Part shown: positions 50,224-58,137 of the stretch, in pieces | Layout of the letters: each line of letters starts with the position of its first letter | How positions within the stretch are numbered: the stretch's first letter is position 1 | Source of the DNA: Phycisphaeraceae bacterium | GTDB taxonomy: Bacteria; Planctomycetota; Phycisphaerae; Phycisphaerales; UBA1924 | Direction of reading: 5' to 3' | Assembly: GCA_019636655.1 (NCBI GenBank) | Contig: JAHBXB010000007.1 | Location: 1 to 64,000, forward strand | Length of the DNA: 64,000 bases | The notes under the pieces: generated by a model | The model's input: the letters and a program-made list of their open reading frames with translations, nothing else | Database searches by the model: none | Told to the model about the DNA's origin: nothing | Position numbers and translations under genes: made by a program

Positions 50224-52374
50224 TTACGTGCGCACCACGGCCCCGAGTTCTCGGCCGCTCAGGTCCACGAGTGTCGCGATCTGCGGGTCGACCTCTTCGC
50301 GCCGCAGCGTCCGCGCCGGGTCGCGGAACCGAAGGCGGAGCGTCACCGACTTCTTCCCCGGGCCGGTCTGCGCCCCGCGGTAGGTTCCGACGAACTGAAC
50401 CGCCCGGCCCGTCGGGCCGCCCGAGTCCTCGTCCATCATCGGCAGGTTCGCGCTGCGCACGAGCGACTCGATCCGCGCCCAGGTCGTCTCCTCGGCGACG
50501 ATCAGCGACACGTCCCGCTCGATCGCCGGGAAACTCGGCAGCGCCCGCACCCGCGAAGCCGGCGGGTACGCGGCGATCAGGGGATCGAGCCCCAGTTCCG
50601 CCGCGACCACCGGGCGGTCAAGGTCGTACTCGCGCTGCACCGCCGGCGAGACCAGGCCGAAGCACCCGATGATCTCCCCGCCGAGCCGGACGCCCGCGAA
50701 CGGCCCCGGCCGGTACGCGCTCATCGGCGCCTCGGCCACCGGCTCGATCTGCACCGGCGCGGCATCGCCGGCCACCGCCCGCACCACCGCCTCGATCGCG
50801 CCCCGCACCAGCCGCAGCGCGTGCTGCGCCGCATCGTGGGCGGATTGGCCGGCGATCGGCGCCACGTCGGCGATCAGCCCGATGTTCCGCCGCTCCACGG
50901 CGATGTCCTTGGCGGCAGCGAAGACGGGCGAGAACTCGAACAGCCGCACCCCCGCCGGTGCATCGACGCCGTGGTCGCGGTTGGCGCGCCGGCAGGCGAG
51001 CAGGCTCGGGATCATGCTCGGCCGCAGCGTCGGCTCGGCCTTGCGGCGCTCGTCGCACACGTCCACCCGCTCCATCCCCGCCGGCAGGAACGGCGCGGCC
51101 GCCTTCGGCGACACGAACGTGAACGTCACCGTCTCGAAGAACCCCAGGCCCGTGAGCGTGCGGGCGATCTCCCGCGCCGCGGCTTCGTCGCGCTGCGGCG
51201 GCGAGACGCGGACGCTCACGGTCTCCTTGACCGGGATGCGGTCGAGCCCCGCGGTGCGGGCGACCTCTTCGATCAGGTCGATCTCGCGCTCCAGGTCCGG
51301 CCGGTGCGCCGGGATGATGCACGCCATCACCCCCTCGTCGCCCACGCCGGGCGCATCGGCGACCCACCCCGCGGAGACGCCGATCTCGTGCGACCGCAGG
51401 ATCTTCTCGATCTCCCCCGCCTGGATGTCCATGCCCAGGATCGCGCGGCAGCGCGCGGGCCTCAGCCGAAGCTCGCGCAGCGGCCTGGGTTCGGCCCCGG
51501 ATTCCACCGACCCGCCCATCAGCCGCCCCCCGGCGAGGCGGACGATCATCGCCGCCGCGCGCCGCGCGGGCGTGTCGATCGTGCGCGAGTCCACAAGACG
51601 CTCGAAGCGGTGCGAGGCGTCGGTCCTCAGGCCCAGGCGCCGGGCGGCGCGCCGGACCGTGCCCGGGTCCCACGTCGCCGCCTCGAGCAGCACGTCGGTG
51701 GTCGCGGGTGTCACCTGCGTCTCGGCCCCGCCCATGATCCCCGCCAGGGACACCACGCGGGCGCCGTCGGCCACGACCAGTTCGCCCTCACGCAGCTCGA
51801 CCGTGCGCCCGTCCAGCAGCGCGAGTTTCTCCCCCTTCACCGCCCCGCGGACCACGATGCGGGCCCGGCCGCCCGCGGCGGCGGGGCGCAGCGTGCCGAG
51901 ATCGAAGACGTGGCTGGGCTGCCCGAACTCGAACGCGACGTAGTTCGTCACGTCGACGACGTTGTTGATCGACCGCAGCCCCACGGACTCGAGCGACCGG
52001 ACCATCCAGTCCGGGCTCGGCCCGACCTTCACGCCGCGGATCACCCGCCCGGTGAACAGCCGGCACAGGTCCGGGACCTGGTTGTCGATCTCGATCGACT
52101 CCTGGGCGGTCCCCGGCCCGGTCGCGGGCATGTCCAGCGACGGGCTGCGGAAGCGGCGCCCCGTCGCGGCGGCGATCTCCCGCGCGATCCCCAGGTGCGA
52201 CAGGCAGTCGCCGCGGTTGCTGGTCACCTCGACATCGAGCACCACGTCGCCGTCGGGGCGCTCGGTGTGGGATTCGATGGGGAAGCCGACGTTGGTCAGC
52301 GCGGCCTCGGCGCCCTCGGCGGTGAGGTTCGCCGGGTCGAGGTACTCGTTGAGCCATCGGACGCTGATCAGCAT
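50224..52374 (-). CDS. pheT: Phenylalanine--tRNA ligase beta subunit, lacking the EMAP-like domain
   Basis: The product is 716 residues, shorter than the ~800 typical of bacterial PheT. The N-terminus MLISVRWLNEYLDPANLTAE passes straight to SNRGDCLSHLGIAREIAAAT, so the tRNA_bind (EMAP/OB, B2) domain normally inserted at ~40-150 is absent. The B3/B4 editing domain is visible (LCRLFTGRVIRGVKVGPSPD, RSINNVVDVTNYVAFEFGQP, SLAGIMGGAETQVTPATTD), followed by B5 with GETQRRD-type aminoacylation motifs, and B6/B7 (GLGFFETVTFTFVSPKAAAP), ending with a ferredoxin-like anticodon-binding domain (PAIERDVSLIVAEETTWARI). pheS is not in the window. TATGCT lies eight nt before the ATG. Confidence 0.92.
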   Translation of the reverse strand: MLISVRWLNEYLDPANLTAEGAEAALTNVGFPIESHTERPDGDVVLDVEVTSNRGDCLSHLGIAREIAAATGRRFRSPSLDMPATGPGTAQESIEIDNQVPDLCRLFTGRVIRGVKVGPSPDWMVRSLESVGLRSINNVVDVTNYVAFEFGQPSHVFDLGTLRPAAAGGRARIVVRGAVKGEKLALLDGRTVELREGELVVADGARVVSLAGIMGGAETQVTPATTDVLLEAATWDPGTVRRAARRLGLRTDASHRFERLVDSRTIDTPARRAAAMIVRLAGGRLMGGSVESGAEPRPLRELRLRPARCRAILGMDIQAGEIEKILRSHEIGVSAGWVADAPGVGDEGVMACIIPAHRPDLEREIDLIEEVARTAGLDRIPVKETVSVRVSPPQRDEAAAREIARTLTGLGFFETVTFTFVSPKAAAPFLPAGMERVDVCDERRKAEPTLRPSMIPSLLACRRANRDHGVDAPAGVRLFEFSPVFAAAKDIAVERRNIGLIADVAPIAGQSAHDAAQHALRLVRGAIEAVVRAVAGDAAPVQIEPVAEAPMSAYRPGPFAGVRLGGEIIGCFGLVSPAVQREYDLDRPVVAAELGLDPLIAAYPPASRVRALPSFPAIERDVSLIVAEETTWARIESLVRSANLPMMDEDSGGPTGRAVQFVGTYRGAQTGPGKKSVTLRLRFRDPARTLRREEVDPQIATLVDLSGRELGAVVRT

Positions 52375-52382
52375 GGGGACAA

Positions 52383-52388
52383 AGCATA
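52383..52388 (-). promoter_or_regulatory. Candidate -10 element (GGGTATGCT) of pheT, leaderless
   Basis: GGGTATGCT ends eight nt before the ATG on the minus strand, with TTGTCCCC between. The complete GGGTAYRCT form is the best example of the recurring motif. Confidence 0.48.
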
Positions 52389-52454
52389 CCCGCGTGGTCC
52401 GGCGATCGGTCGCGCCGGCGCCGCGGGCGTGCCATCCGGGCCGGCGCGATCGGG

Positions 52455-52460
52455 TACACT
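52455..52460 (+). promoter_or_regulatory. Candidate -10 element (GGGTACACT), leaderless
   Basis: GGGTACACT ends seven nt before the ATG at 52468. Together with the pheT element 67 bp away on the other strand it makes a compact divergent promoter pair. Confidence 0.45.
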
Positions 52461-52467
52461 CGGCCCG

Positions 52468-53010
52468 ATGCCCCGCCATACGCGCACCACCACGATGGCC
52501 CGACTGCTGGCGCCGGCGATCGCCGCGCTGGTCGGTGCCTGCGCCGCCACGCCCGAGGCGCGGCTGGCCGCGGCCAGGGAGGCCGACGAGCCCCCGCCGG
52601 ATTTCAGCATCGCCCTGACGATCCCCACGGTCCCCGACCCGAACGTGAAGCCCGGCCGCTACATCCTGCAGCCCGACTGGGTGCTCCGCGTGACCCCCGG
52701 CGCCGCGGTGGCCGAGACGACCTACCCGGCCCTGACCCGCCAGCTCACGCACGCCCAGGCCGAGCGGGTCTGGTGGGACGTGCGGGATTCGGTGCTGCTG
52801 GAGCCGGACCATCCGGGGCGCGTGGGCGCCTACGTGCCGGTGCCCGCCGAGGACGGAACGATCAAGCCCATGGTGCTCGTGTCGTACACCGCCGCGGGCG
52901 TGCGGAGGACCTACGTGCTCGATCCGGCCGCGCTCTCGGCCGAGGATCGCGCTGTGCTCAAACGCCTGGCGCTCCGCCTGAGCGCGCTGGCGTGGCTGGA
53001 CACCCCCTGA
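52468..53010 (+). CDS. Lipoprotein of unknown function
   Basis: The product is 180 residues. The N-terminus MPRHTRTTTMARLLAPAIAA ends in a lipobox (LVGAC, ~residues 22-26), so it is exported and lipidated. The mature part is one small domain with the sequence VKPGRYILQPDWVLRVTPGA, RQLTHAQAERVWWDVRDSVL and MVLVSYTAAGVRRTYVLDPA. No known family was recognised. It is followed 15 bp later by another lipoprotein with GGAAGGA in the gap, so the two are probably co-transcribed. Confidence 0.65.
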   Translation: MPRHTRTTTMARLLAPAIAALVGACAATPEARLAAAREADEPPPDFSIALTIPTVPDPNVKPGRYILQPDWVLRVTPGAAVAETTYPALTRQLTHAQAERVWWDVRDSVLLEPDHPGRVGAYVPVPAEDGTIKPMVLVSYTAAGVRRTYVLDPAALSAEDRAVLKRLALRLSALAWLDTP

Positions 53011-53025
53011 TCTGGAAGGACGGCG

Positions 53026-53535
53026 ATGAAGACTCACTCGATGGTTCTGGGCGCGGCGGTCGCACTGTCTCTCCTGGCCGGCCTCCCCGCCGGGTGCAGT
53101 TCGCCGGGCTCTGCCGGCGGCTCGGCCGCGGCGAACTCGCCGCTCAGGGGCTGGGTGCTGGAACTCAAGGTGACCAACCCCGCCAGCAACCTCTATATCC
53201 GCTACAAGCTCGTCGAGCCCGGCGTCCTGACCTACTGGGCGGGGTCGGACCAGACGCCCCGCTGGTCGGGCCAGATCTCGTCGCAGGAACTCGTTGACGT
53301 CGCGGACCTGCTGGACGCCAACCCGGACCCGCAGCGGACCCCCACGATCACCAACCCCGGCCCCGACGGGCGTGAGTACGACTTCACGGCGAAGTCGGCC
53401 ACCCAGGTCTTTGCCACCAAGTTCCACAGCGGCCCGACGCCGTTCCTGGTCCAGTTGAACCAGATGCTCCAGAACGCGGTGCTGCAGCGGTTCCAGGACG
53501 AGTTCATCTACGTCCCCCCGAAGGAGGGCGACTGA
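53026..53535 (+). CDS. Lipoprotein of unknown function
   Basis: The product is 169 residues, starting MKTHSMVLGAAVALSLLAGL with a lipobox LPAGC (cysteine ~24). The mature protein carries WVLELKVTNPASNLYIRYKL and SQELVDVADLLDANPDPQ, and ends FQDEFIYVPPKEGD. It has a beta-rich core and no catalytic signature. The ribosome site (GGAAGGA) lies in the 15-bp gap after the preceding lipoprotein, suggesting a two-gene unit; the Hsp70 gene follows 25 bp later with its own start-proximal hexamer. Confidence 0.65.
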   Translation: MKTHSMVLGAAVALSLLAGLPAGCSSPGSAGGSAAANSPLRGWVLELKVTNPASNLYIRYKLVEPGVLTYWAGSDQTPRWSGQISSQELVDVADLLDANPDPQRTPTITNPGPDGREYDFTAKSATQVFATKFHSGPTPFLVQLNQMLQNAVLQRFQDEFIYVPPKEGD

Positions 53536-53547
53536 GGCCCCGGCGAC

Positions 53548-53553
53548 TATCGT
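53548..53553 (+). promoter_or_regulatory. Candidate -10 element (TATCGT), leaderless
   Basis: TATCGT ends seven nt before the ATG at 53561 (spacer GTCGTCG). It overlaps a GTG at 53552 that is the alternative start of the same frame. Confidence 0.3.
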
Positions 53554-53560
53554 GTCGTCG

Positions 53561-55534
53561 ATGAGCGACGCCGCTTCGACGCCCCCGATCGTCGGGATCG
53601 ACCTGGGAACGACCAACAGCCTGGTCGCGGTCGCCGCGTGGCCGGCGGCGGACGCGGCCGGCGCGCCGCCGCGGGTGATCCCGGATGAGCAGGGGCGGGC
53701 GCTATGCCCCAGCGCGGTGCGGTTCAACGCCGATGGGACGACGACGATCGGGCACGAGGCGCGGGACGGAGCGGTGGAGTTCCCGCTCTCGACGGTGCTG
53801 AGCGTCAAACGGCTCATGGGGCGGTCGATCGCCGATGCCGGCGAGGACCTGAAGTACCTCTCGTTCCGCGTGGTGGAGGGGCCGCACGAGACGGCGAGGG
53901 TCGAGATCCCCGCGGCGGCGGACGGGGAGGCCCCCCGCGTGGTGTCGCCGCAGGAGGTGTCGGCCCTGATCCTGCGGAGGCTGCGGGAGCAGGTGTCGCG
54001 GGCGCTGGGGGTGGAGGTCGGCCGGGCGGTGGTGACGGTGCCGGCGTACTTCGACGATGCGCAGCGGCAGGCGACGCGCGATGCGGGGCGCCTGGCGGGG
54101 CTGGAGGTGGTGCGGATCGTGAACGAGCCGACCGCCGCGGCGCTGGCGTACGGCGTCGGGGTCGGCGCCGGCGCGGGGCCGCAGACGATCGCGGTGTACG
54201 ACCTGGGCGGCGGGACATTCGATGTGTCGATCCTGCGGCTGACGCCGGCGGAGAAGGAGGAGGAGGGACACGCGGCGGGTGCGGATGCGTTCCAGGTGCT
54301 GGCGACGGCGGGGGACACGCACCTGGGGGGAGATGACTTTGACCACGCGCTGATGGACCTGTTCACGGGCGAGATCGCCGCGGCGTTCTTCCCGGGACCG
54401 GCGGGGATGCCGCGGCTTGATCCGTCGACGCGGCGCGCGGTGCGGGAGTTCGCGGAGCGGACCAAGATCCGGCTGTCGGAGGCGGAATCCGCCTCGGTGC
54501 GGATCGACCTGGGGCCGGGCGCGGACGGCGCGGCGAGGGTGTACGAGCGGACGATCGCGCGGGCCGAGTTCGAGGCGCTGGTGGCGCCGCTGGTGGACCG
54601 GACGATCTCGGCGTGTCGGCGGGCGATGAAGGATGCGCGCCGGGCGATCGACGACGCGGGGGGCGATAAGGTGGCGTGCGTGGTGCTGGTGGGCGGGGCG
54701 ACGCGGACACCGCTGGTGCGGGCGCGGGTACGGGAGTTCTTCGGCCTCGAGCCGTACACGGCGCTGGACCCCGACCTGGTGGTGGCGCTGGGAGCGGCGG
54801 TGCAGGGGTCGGTGCTGTCGGGGGCGACCCGGTCGGCGCTGCTGCTGGACGTGGTGCCGCTGTCGCTGGGGATCGAGACGGTGGGGGGCGCGGTGGCGAA
54901 GCTGGTGGTGCGCAACTCGACGGTGCCGGCGCGGGCGACGGAGATGTTCTCGACCTCGGTGGACGGGCAGACGTCGATCAAGCTGCACGTGCTGCAGGGT
55001 GAGCGGGAGATGGCGGCGGACTGCCGGTCGCTCGGGGTGTTCCACCTGACGGGGATCCCGCCGATGCCGGCGGGGATTCCGCAGGTGCAGGTGGAGTTCC
55101 TGGTGGACGCCAACGGGATCCTGAACGTGTCGGCGGTGGAGCGGCGGTCGGGGAAGCGGGCGGCGCTGCAGGTGGTGCCGCGGCACGGGCTGACGCGGGA
55201 CGAGGTGGAGCGGATGGAGGCGGAGTCGCTGGCGAACGCGCGGGAGGACATGGCGCGGCACCGCGTGGTGGACCTGATCGCGAACGCGCGGCTGGACCTG
55301 CACTGGATCGCGCCGCAACTGGCGCGGCACGGGGCGCGCCTGGAGCCGGGGGCACGGGCGGAACTGGAGGCGCGGCTGGCGGCGCTGCGGGGGCTGGTCG
55401 AGGCGGCGGAGCGGGATTGGCGGGGGGTGGACGCCAACGCGTTCCACGCGGCGAAGGAGGCGGTGGACCGCGCCAGCGTGCGGCTGCACGAGATCGCGAT
55501 CGCGGAGTCGCTGAAGGGGACGTCTAGCGCGTGA
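53561..55534 (+). CDS. Hsp70-family chaperone, HscA type
   Basis: The product is 657 residues from the ATG at 53561. The nucleotide-binding domain is complete: VGIDLGTTNSLVAVAAW (phosphate 1), VTVPAYFDDAQRQATRDAGR, VNEPTAAALAYGVG, VYDLGGGTFDVSILRL (phosphate 2), and VVLVGGATRTPLVRARVREF (adenosine). The substrate-binding domain begins LGIETVGGAVAKLV and includes LNVSAVERRSGKRAALQVVP, and the alpha lid lacks the long DnaK tail. The features DISIL-LGGDDFDHALMDLF and HGLTRDEVERM put it nearer HscA, which assists iron-sulphur assembly, than DnaK. An extra ~12 residues (EKEEEGHAAGAD) lie in the first domain. No hscB, iscU or fdx lies nearby. Confidence 0.85.
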   Translation: MSDAASTPPIVGIDLGTTNSLVAVAAWPAADAAGAPPRVIPDEQGRALCPSAVRFNADGTTTIGHEARDGAVEFPLSTVLSVKRLMGRSIADAGEDLKYLSFRVVEGPHETARVEIPAAADGEAPRVVSPQEVSALILRRLREQVSRALGVEVGRAVVTVPAYFDDAQRQATRDAGRLAGLEVVRIVNEPTAAALAYGVGVGAGAGPQTIAVYDLGGGTFDVSILRLTPAEKEEEGHAAGADAFQVLATAGDTHLGGDDFDHALMDLFTGEIAAAFFPGPAGMPRLDPSTRRAVREFAERTKIRLSEAESASVRIDLGPGADGAARVYERTIARAEFEALVAPLVDRTISACRRAMKDARRAIDDAGGDKVACVVLVGGATRTPLVRARVREFFGLEPYTALDPDLVVALGAAVQGSVLSGATRSALLLDVVPLSLGIETVGGAVAKLVVRNSTVPARATEMFSTSVDGQTSIKLHVLQGEREMAADCRSLGVFHLTGIPPMPAGIPQVQVEFLVDANGILNVSAVERRSGKRAALQVVPRHGLTRDEVERMEAESLANAREDMARHRVVDLIANARLDLHWIAPQLARHGARLEPGARAELEARLAALRGLVEAAERDWRGVDANAFHAAKEAVDRASVRLHEIAIAESLKGTSSA

Positions 55535-56093
55535 CGCGGTAGACGGCTTCGAGGCGCTTCTCCTGGTCGTGCTCGCTCTTCATGGAGAAGGTGGCCTTGA
55601 TGGTCATCCAGGGCTCCCGTCCCTCGCCCTGGGTCCAGGCGATGAGCCACGCGGGGAGGCCGCCCAGGTGGACGATGTAGGAGCGGGTGACGAGGTCGTC
55701 GTACATCAGCGCGTTCTCGGCGGGGTTGGAGAGGTCGACGTTCCAGATCAGCGCCTGCGTCTCGGTCATGTCGGGATCGGTGGCGCTGCCGGTGGGGCGG
55801 TACAGCTCGATCCGGAGATCGCCCAGGGCCTTGGTGACCTGGCCGAAGCGGTCCTTGAACTCGATGTGGCAGACGAGCTGGTCGGTCCACTGGCCGGCGC
55901 TGTCGCGCTCGCGCGAGAAGCGGGTGAGCGGGAGGAGGCGCATGCGCTCGGCGGCGAACGAGCCCGGAGCCGTGGCGCCCGAGGGGTCGGGCTTGGCGGC
56001 GTCGCCCTCCGAGGCGCACGCGGAGAGGAGCGCCGCGGCGGCGACGAGGGCGGCGGCGAGGGTTGAGGCGGTGGTGGTGGTGGGTACGTTCAC
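55524..56093 (-). CDS. Lipoprotein of unknown function
   Basis: The product is 189 residues with a GTG start ending 56093. The N-terminus MNVPTTTTASTLAAALVAAA runs to the lipobox LLSAC. Mature sequence includes CHIEFKDRFGQVTKALGDLR, IWNVDLSNPAENALMYDDLV, a basic-free surface, and GLPAWLIAWTQGEGREPWMT ending in ATFSMKSEHDQEKRLEA. There is no recognised family. The 3' end overlaps the Hsp70 stop by 11 bp (convergent), and a TAGACT hexamer sits six nt before the start codon with no ribosome site. It is immediately downstream of the virion-like cassette in the same direction but belongs to a separate unit by promoter. Confidence 0.6.
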   Translation of the reverse strand: MNVPTTTTASTLAAALVAAAALLSACASEGDAAKPDPSGATAPGSFAAERMRLLPLTRFSRERDSAGQWTDQLVCHIEFKDRFGQVTKALGDLRIELYRPTGSATDPDMTETQALIWNVDLSNPAENALMYDDLVTRSYIVHLGGLPAWLIAWTQGEGREPWMTIKATFSMKSEHDQEKRLEAVYRVTR

Positions 56094-56099
56094 GGGCAG

Positions 56100-56105
56100 A
56101 GTCTA
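56100..56105 (-). promoter_or_regulatory. Candidate -10 element (TAGACT), leaderless
   Basis: TAGACT ends six nt before the GTG on the minus strand (spacer CTGCCC), within the 14-bp gap after the holin-like gene. Confidence 0.35.
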
Positions 56106-56107
56106 CT

Positions 56108-56407
56108 TCACGCATCGGCGGCGCGGCGGGCGGGCGGGGCCGGCGTCGGGGGAGGGGGCTGGTGGAGGCGGTCGAGCAGCTCGACGGCGCGGCGCTGGCC
56201 GAGTTCGACGGCGGTCATGGCGCGGGTGTTCTGGTCGAGGGCGGCGATAAGGACGCTGAGTTGCTGGCGGTTCTCCATGAGGCGCTGGTGGGCCTCGCCG
56301 AGCTGCTGCTCGCGGGCGGCGGCGCTGCGGCGCTCGGAGAGCCACATCCAGCCGACGAGGCCGGCGACGCCGAACTGAGCAACTGCGGAGGCGACTTCTG
56401 CTTCCAT
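56108..56407 (-). CDS. Holin-like single-helix protein of the virion cassette
   Basis: The product is 99 residues: MEAEVASAVAQFGVAGLVGW then one hydrophobic segment (AVAQFGVAGLVGWMWL, ~10-25), an amphipathic coiled-coil region (GEAHQRLMENRQQLSVLIAA) and a Pro-rich tail (PPPPTPAPPARR). The layout resembles small phage membrane proteins placed at the end of structural operons; lysis is not demonstrated. The ATG ends 56407 behind AGGAGC. The tail may be partly out of register with real protein, as the family is unknown. Confidence 0.45.
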   Translation of the reverse strand: MEAEVASAVAQFGVAGLVGWMWLSERRSAAAREQQLGEAHQRLMENRQQLSVLIAALDQNTRAMTAVELGQRRAVELLDRLHQPPPPTPAPPARRAADA

Positions 56408-56436
56408 GGGGCGTGCTCCTGTATCGGGTGGGCGGC

Positions 56437-56835
56437 TTAGCTGCCGCCGGGTGGAGGGAGGAGGAACTTGAGGAAGCGGGCGGTGTAGGCGAGGCTGACC
56501 AGACGGGCGCGGTCGGTGCGGTCGGCGGGGGTGAAGAGGACGAAGGACATGTTCTTCCACTCGTGCCCGGCGTGGTCGGCGAGGCTGCCGGTGCTGGAGG
56601 GATCGGCGAGTTCCTCGGCGATGGCGGCGATGAGTTCCTGGAGGGCGGCGTCGGTGGGGGCGACGAGCCGGCCGCGGACGACGACGGCCTCTTCGAGGGG
56701 GCCGATCCACGTGGTGCCGGGGATGGGGCCGGCGCCGAGGCGGATGGTGGGGAGGAGCTGAGAGCCGATGGGCTCGGTGGCGAAGCGATGGGGGCCGGAT
56801 CCGAAGAGGTCCTTGCCCTTGAAACTGCTGCTCAT
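56437..56835 (-). CDS. Unassigned virion-cassette protein
   Basis: The product is 132 residues: MSSSFKGKDLFGSGPHRFAT, then PTIRLGAGPIPGTTWIGP, GRLVAPTDAALQELIAAIAE, and a final RARLVSLAYTARFLKFLLPP. The opening SFKGKDLFGSGPHRF and the GRLxAxTDxxL pair are reminiscent of proteins found with phage tails and neck proteins, but no family can be stated. The GGAACC leader precedes the ATG. It lies 29 bp upstream of the holin-like gene. Confidence 0.5.
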   Translation of the reverse strand: MSSSFKGKDLFGSGPHRFATEPIGSQLLPTIRLGAGPIPGTTWIGPLEEAVVVRGRLVAPTDAALQELIAAIAEELADPSSTGSLADHAGHEWKNMSFVLFTPADRTDRARLVSLAYTARFLKFLLPPPGGS

Positions 56836-56867
56836 GGGGCGGTTCCTTGGGAGGCTGGAGGTGCGGG

Positions 56868-57281
56868 CTACGGGAGCGCGGGGGCTGCGGAGATGGAGAC
56901 GGGGTCCGCCGCGCCGGTGGCGGAGAGGACGAGGAGGGTGATGGTCTGGGTCGCGGCCTTGGCGGAGACCTGGTGGCTGACAGCGGTGACGACGGCGGTT
57001 GCGGCGAGGCGGCGGCGTGAGGCGTCGGAGGCGTTGGGAGAGGTGACGAGCGAGAGGGCGCCCTGCTCACCGGGGATGGGCGGGGCGAGGTCGTCGCGCA
57101 GGATGCGGCGGACGATGCGGATCTGGACGCGCTGCTCGGGCACATCGGCGAGGACGCAGTAGGGGCCGGAATCGGACCATTCCTCGGCGAGGCGCGTGGC
57201 GGTGCGGTCGAGCAGGACCGCGTCGGTGTCGGCGAGGGTGCGGCCGGCGAAGGTGACGCTGGATGGATTGAGGATGATCAT
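56868..57281 (-). CDS. Unassigned virion-cassette protein, possibly tail-tube-like
   Basis: The product is 137 residues from the ATG ending 57281 (MIILNPSSVTFAGRTLADTD). Further sequence: DRTATRLAEEWSDSGPYCVL, ADVPEQRVQIRIVRRILRDD, and IPGEQGALSLVTSPNASDAS, ending TQTITLLVLSATGAADPVSI. The alternating strands with an EQRVQIRIVR core and a late ...SATGAADPVSI strand look like a small beta-barrel tail-tube or connector protein. This is inference. Upstream in-frame sequence (to 57590) is a shadow of the next gene. Confidence 0.5.
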   Translation of the reverse strand: MIILNPSSVTFAGRTLADTDAVLLDRTATRLAEEWSDSGPYCVLADVPEQRVQIRIVRRILRDDLAPPIPGEQGALSLVTSPNASDASRRRLAATAVVTAVSHQVSAKAATQTITLLVLSATGAADPVSISAAPALP

Positions 57282-57327
57282 GCGGCTCTCGTGTCGTTGC
57301 GTGATGGAGAAGAGGAGGCGGCGCGAG

Positions 57328-57945
57328 TCAGGCCCTGGTCCAGCGGCCGGCGCTGAGGGAGCGGGAGTGATCGGGGAGGCCGTCGCCATCGAGGTCGAGG
57401 CGGGCGACGGCGCGGGTGCGCTCGTGCACCGCGCGGAGGCGGTAGGCCTCGGCGCGGAACGCGGCCGGGGACTGGGGGCCGGTCGACGCGGCGGCGGCGT
57501 CGTAGACCAGCCCGAGCGCGATGAGGGATTCGAGGAGGCGCAGCGAGCGGGCGTTGGTGATGCGCGACTCGGCGGGGTCGCCGGGTTCAACGCCGATCAT
57601 GCGCAGGACGGAGGCGTGGGCGAGGGCGATCTGCGGGAGGAACGTGGTGACGGTCACGGGCTGGGCGGTGAGCGTCGGCGGGGTGACGGGCGGGGACTCG
57701 GAGTCCAGGCGCGGGCGGGAGACTTCGAGCACGGTGGCGGTGGTGCGGGCGAGCACCTCGAGCGGGACGCCGCCGACGAGGACGACGTGCCCGGTCGTGA
57801 CGCCGGGGGAGGCCGCGTCGCCGGTGATGGTGAGGGTGGCGCCGGAGGTGGAGCCTGTGGTCTCGAGGATGCGCTGGGCGAGGAAGGAGATGTCGCGGAA
57901 GAGGGAGGGTTCGAGGATGAGCAGGTCACGGTCGGCTGCGAACAT
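57328..57945 (-). CDS. Connector-like protein of the virion cassette
   Basis: The product is 205 residues from the ATG ending 57945, with CCGGGGGACCACCAC just upstream (the shared leader). Sequence: MFAADRDLLILEPSLFRDIS, then FLAQRILETTGSTSGATLTI, GHVVLVGGVPLEVLARTTAT and, in the second half, SRITNARSLRLLESLIALGL followed by VHERTRAVARLDLDGDGLPD. The position between the capsid protein and the small distal proteins fits a head-completion or adaptor protein. LDLDGDGLPD is a calcium-loop-like motif. No family match can be claimed. Confidence 0.5.
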   Translation of the reverse strand: MFAADRDLLILEPSLFRDISFLAQRILETTGSTSGATLTITGDAASPGVTTGHVVLVGGVPLEVLARTTATVLEVSRPRLDSESPPVTPPTLTAQPVTVTTFLPQIALAHASVLRMIGVEPGDPAESRITNARSLRLLESLIALGLVYDAAAASTGPQSPAAFRAEAYRLRAVHERTRAVARLDLDGDGLPDHSRSLSAGRWTRA

Positions 57946-58137
57946 GTGGTGGTCCCCCGGTGAGGCGTGCGTGCGAGGCGAGCGTGAGTCGATGCGTGAG
58001 GCAAGAACGTGAACGGCGGATCGGAGAGCGTCCCCCCCGTCCGCCTGGAAGCCGTGGTGCGCGGCGCCGCGTGTCATGGGCCGCCGCGGGCACGTCGGGC
58101 TTCACCCCCCTCCCCCCTGAGGGCTCGCGCGAAAGGG

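Noticed and set aside
52375-56115. Minus-strand continuation of the pheT frame to 56115
   Set aside because: The extension crosses the Hsp70 gene antisense, has shadow-like Ser/Arg-rich sequence and is not PheT-like. The PheT domain begins at the ATG ending 52374.
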